22,888 bases of DNA from a virus: IMG/VR virus record IMGVR_UViG_3300017757_000174, positions 1-22,888 of that record, one strand, 5' to 3'. A model generated the notes under the pieces. The model searched no databases. It saw only the letters and a list, made by a program, of their open reading frames with translations, and had not been told where the DNA came from. The position numbers and the translations under genes are program-made. This document shows, in pieces, positions 21,234 to 22,888 of the stretch. How positions within the stretch are numbered: the stretch's first letter is position 1; each line of letters begins with the position of its first letter.

Positions 21234-22494
21234 AAGTAATACATTTGAGTTTGGGGTATTTGATTTAGCTATCCCACCAAATATTACTGAACCAAAAAAT
21301 TTAAATAACATATCTACTAAGTGGGTTCCATTTGGTAATGATAATTTATTTCCTCAATACTTAGCAGAGCTAAAAAGAAAGTCATCTACACATAGAAGTG
21401 TACTTGCACAAAAAACCGTATTTACAAGTGGGGCAAAATTTGTTTGTGATAACGAACCTTTAAGAGAGTTTATAGAAGATGTAAATGCAAATCAAGAATC
21501 ATTAAGAGATGTATTTAAGAAATTAGCAGATGACTATTATACGTTTGGTAATGCGTATATGGAATGTGTAAAATATGATGGAGGTGTAAACCTTTATCAC
21601 TTAGACGCTACAACAGTTAGAATGTCTAAATCAAAAAAAGAAGTTTATGTAAATCCTGATTGGTGTAAATATTGGAACAATGAGGATAAAATGTATAGAT
21701 TACCTATATACCCAAGAGTAGCACATAATAAATTTGTAATACATTTTAAAGATTATGAGCCTACGTTTAACTTTTATGGGTTGCCTGATTACGTTGCTGC
21801 ATTAGAGCATATTGCAGTAGATTATGAAATCGGTAAATGGAATCATACTAAGTTTTTAAATGGCTTTCAACCTTCTGCTATTGTAGAAATTAGTGGAGAT
21901 ATGGGTGAAGAAGAAGCTCAGAAAATGGTTAAGGAAGCACAGAAGAAATTTGTTGGTGAAGGCAACAATGGTAAAATATTATTTATAGTTAAAAATGGTG
22001 ACACATCACCTGCTAACGTACAAATAATAAAAGATGACCAAGAAGGTAGTTGGATAGAATTACAACAGATTACAGACCAAAATATAATTACCGCTAATAG
22101 ATGGCAACCATCTTTATCAGGTATAGTAAGTTCAGGTAAAATGAACAATACAGGAAGTGAAATTAGAATAGCTTACGATTTAGTTATGACTACTGTAATT
22201 AGAGATACTTCTGAATTAATATTAAATGGAATTAGAACGGTTCTTTATAATGAAATGGGGTATGACCCTAGAGATTTGAAAATTCATTATGAGCCGCCAA
22301 TCTCATACGCTAATGACGTAGACATTAGAGAGGTATTAACTATTAACGAACAAAGAATGTTAATAGATGAAGATTTACCTATGTTAGAAGATGGCGATAT
22401 GTTTGTTGCAGACAGAGAAATTATTGTAACAGAGAGAGATGATGATGGAGATGGTGAAGTAGATGAATCAAAAGAAATAACAGTAGAACAATAA
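21172..22494 (+). CDS. Portal protein
   Basis: A 440-residue protein, the usual size for an HK97-type portal, the dodecameric ring through which DNA enters and leaves the head. Supporting segments: WVPFGNDNLFPQYLAEL (about 51-67), YYTFGNAYMECVKYDG (about 123-138), FYGLPDYVAALEHIAVDYEI (about 201-220) with the YGLPxY motif of portals, and NANRWQPSLSG-like text at 304-313 (TANRWQPSLSG). The first 22 residues are very basic (seven Lys, three Arg) and share DNA with the end of the previous gene. The C-terminus is acidic and includes DDDGDGEVDESK (423-434), similar to an EF-hand calcium loop. No alternative ATG lies near the start. Canonical maps put the portal just after terL; here it follows capsid and tube genes. 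Confidence 0.88.
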   Translation: MKKAVSKRQTKKISQLRKTTKSNTFEFGVFDLAIPPNITEPKNLNNISTKWVPFGNDNLFPQYLAELKRKSSTHRSVLAQKTVFTSGAKFVCDNEPLREFIEDVNANQESLRDVFKKLADDYYTFGNAYMECVKYDGGVNLYHLDATTVRMSKSKKEVYVNPDWCKYWNNEDKMYRLPIYPRVAHNKFVIHFKDYEPTFNFYGLPDYVAALEHIAVDYEIGKWNHTKFLNGFQPSAIVEISGDMGEEEAQKMVKEAQKKFVGEGNNGKILFIVKNGDTSPANVQIIKDDQEGSWIELQQITDQNIITANRWQPSLSGIVSSGKMNNTGSEIRIAYDLVMTTVIRDTSELILNGIRTVLYNEMGYDPRDLKIHYEPPISYANDVDIREVLTINEQRMLIDEDLPMLEDGDMFVADREIIVTERDDDGDGEVDESKEITVEQ

Positions 22495-22495
22495 A

Positions 22496-22888
22496 ATGGG
22501 AAATACAAAACAATACAAAACATTAGTTACAGCAGGAGAGGTTATTAGCAAAACATTTACTAATAAAAATACAGACCCTGTTTTAGTTTCTGAAAATACT
22601 CTTGTGTTGTCTGAGTTAGCTCATTTAAGACCATTGCTAGGAGAAAAGTTTTATGCAGAATTAAAATTGCAAAACGATACAGGAACTTTAAGTGTTGCAA
22701 ATCAAACATTTATGACTTATTATTTAGAAGATTGCTTGTGTTGGTTTACAAGATTTGAAGTAGTCAATGATATAATGAGCAATATAACATCTAGCGGTGT
22801 AGTTCATAATATAGATGAGTTTTCAAGAATAATTACACCATCTGACTATAATGCATTTAAACAAGACACATATAGAAAAGCTGAAATA
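22496..22888 (+). CDS. Head-tail connector-like protein, 3' end outside window
   Basis: The ATG lies one base after the portal stop and 131 codons are visible to the window edge with no stop. The visible part is alpha-helical: TLVTAGEVISKTFTNKNTDP, then LSELAHLRPLLGEKFYAEL (38-56), and a tyrosine-rich helix FMTYYLEDCLCWFTRFEVV (72-90). The pattern of a helical protein of this size next to the portal, with RPLLGexFY-type text, fits the head-completion (gp6-like) connectors of Bacteroidota phages as I remember them. The C-terminal part is not available to confirm it. Confidence 0.6.
   Translation, partial: MGNTKQYKTLVTAGEVISKTFTNKNTDPVLVSENTLVLSELAHLRPLLGEKFYAELKLQNDTGTLSVANQTFMTYYLEDCLCWFTRFEVVNDIMSNITSSGVVHNIDEFSRIITPSDYNAFKQDTYRKAEI

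Noticed and set aside
2-22888. tRNA genes or CRISPR arrays
   Set aside because: I saw no cloverleaf-like segment or regularly spaced short repeat in the gaps, which are all under 125 bases; a dedicated scan would be needed to exclude weak cases.

Overview
This window is a block of virion-structure genes from a tailed double-stranded DNA phage or prophage. Every gene I support lies on the + strand, packed with gaps of a few bases or with 1-62 base overlaps. I see no RNA gene, CRISPR array, insertion sequence, integrase, replication gene or lysis gene. A tape-measure protein, a tail tube candidate, a tail-chaperone pair and no visible sheath gene point to a siphovirus-like particle. The host is probably a member of the Bacteroidota, plausibly a marine flavobacterium. 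The evidence is strong AT richness, A/T-rich start contexts that mostly lack a Shine-Dalgarno sequence, TAnnTTTG-like boxes in the few gaps, and protein families that I remember mainly from Bacteroidota phages. No database search was possible, so names rest on motifs, gene order and memory of families.

Layout. (1) 2-4054: the 3' part of a giant tail adhesin made of LamG lectin-like and carbohydrate-binding-like modules, followed by a small protein (4059-4307). (2) 4309-6840: a Cys-rich phage protein, a probable small terminase and the large terminase, which seems to start at TTG. (3) A short gap with a perfect hairpin, then 6915-8261: an unknown protein and a tail-assembly-chaperone pair linked by a nine-T run that looks like a -1 frameshift site. 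(4) 8261-14474: a tail-terminator-like protein fused to a lectin domain, two large tail or baseplate proteins, a tiny ORF and an HK97-gp10-like neck/tail completion protein. (5) 14477-17317: the tape-measure protein. (6) 17329-18116: three small genes, namely a Cys-rich putative zinc protein, a CxxC protein and a helix-turn-helix candidate. (7) A second gap with a promoter-like box, then 18172-20899: ClpP-type prohead protease with a scaffold-like tail, major capsid protein and probable tail tube. (8) An intrinsic terminator (20912-20951) and a candidate promoter, then a small gene, the portal protein and a head-tail connector that runs off the window.

Together the genes cover head assembly (protease/scaffold, capsid, portal, connector), packaging (terminases), tail assembly (tube, chaperones, tape measure, terminator, tip) and host recognition (adhesin, lectin fusion). 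Three things are most worth a second look. One is the probable programmed frameshift at 7950-7958. Another is the lectin domain fused to the tail-terminator-like protein. The third is the adhesin architecture, in which a short scaffold (WRMG...DQT / MTN...) recurs three times, each time split at the same place by carbohydrate-binding-like modules. The gene order is also unusual: portal and connector lie after the capsid and tube genes, far from the terminase, and the chaperones lie over 6 kb from the tape-measure gene.
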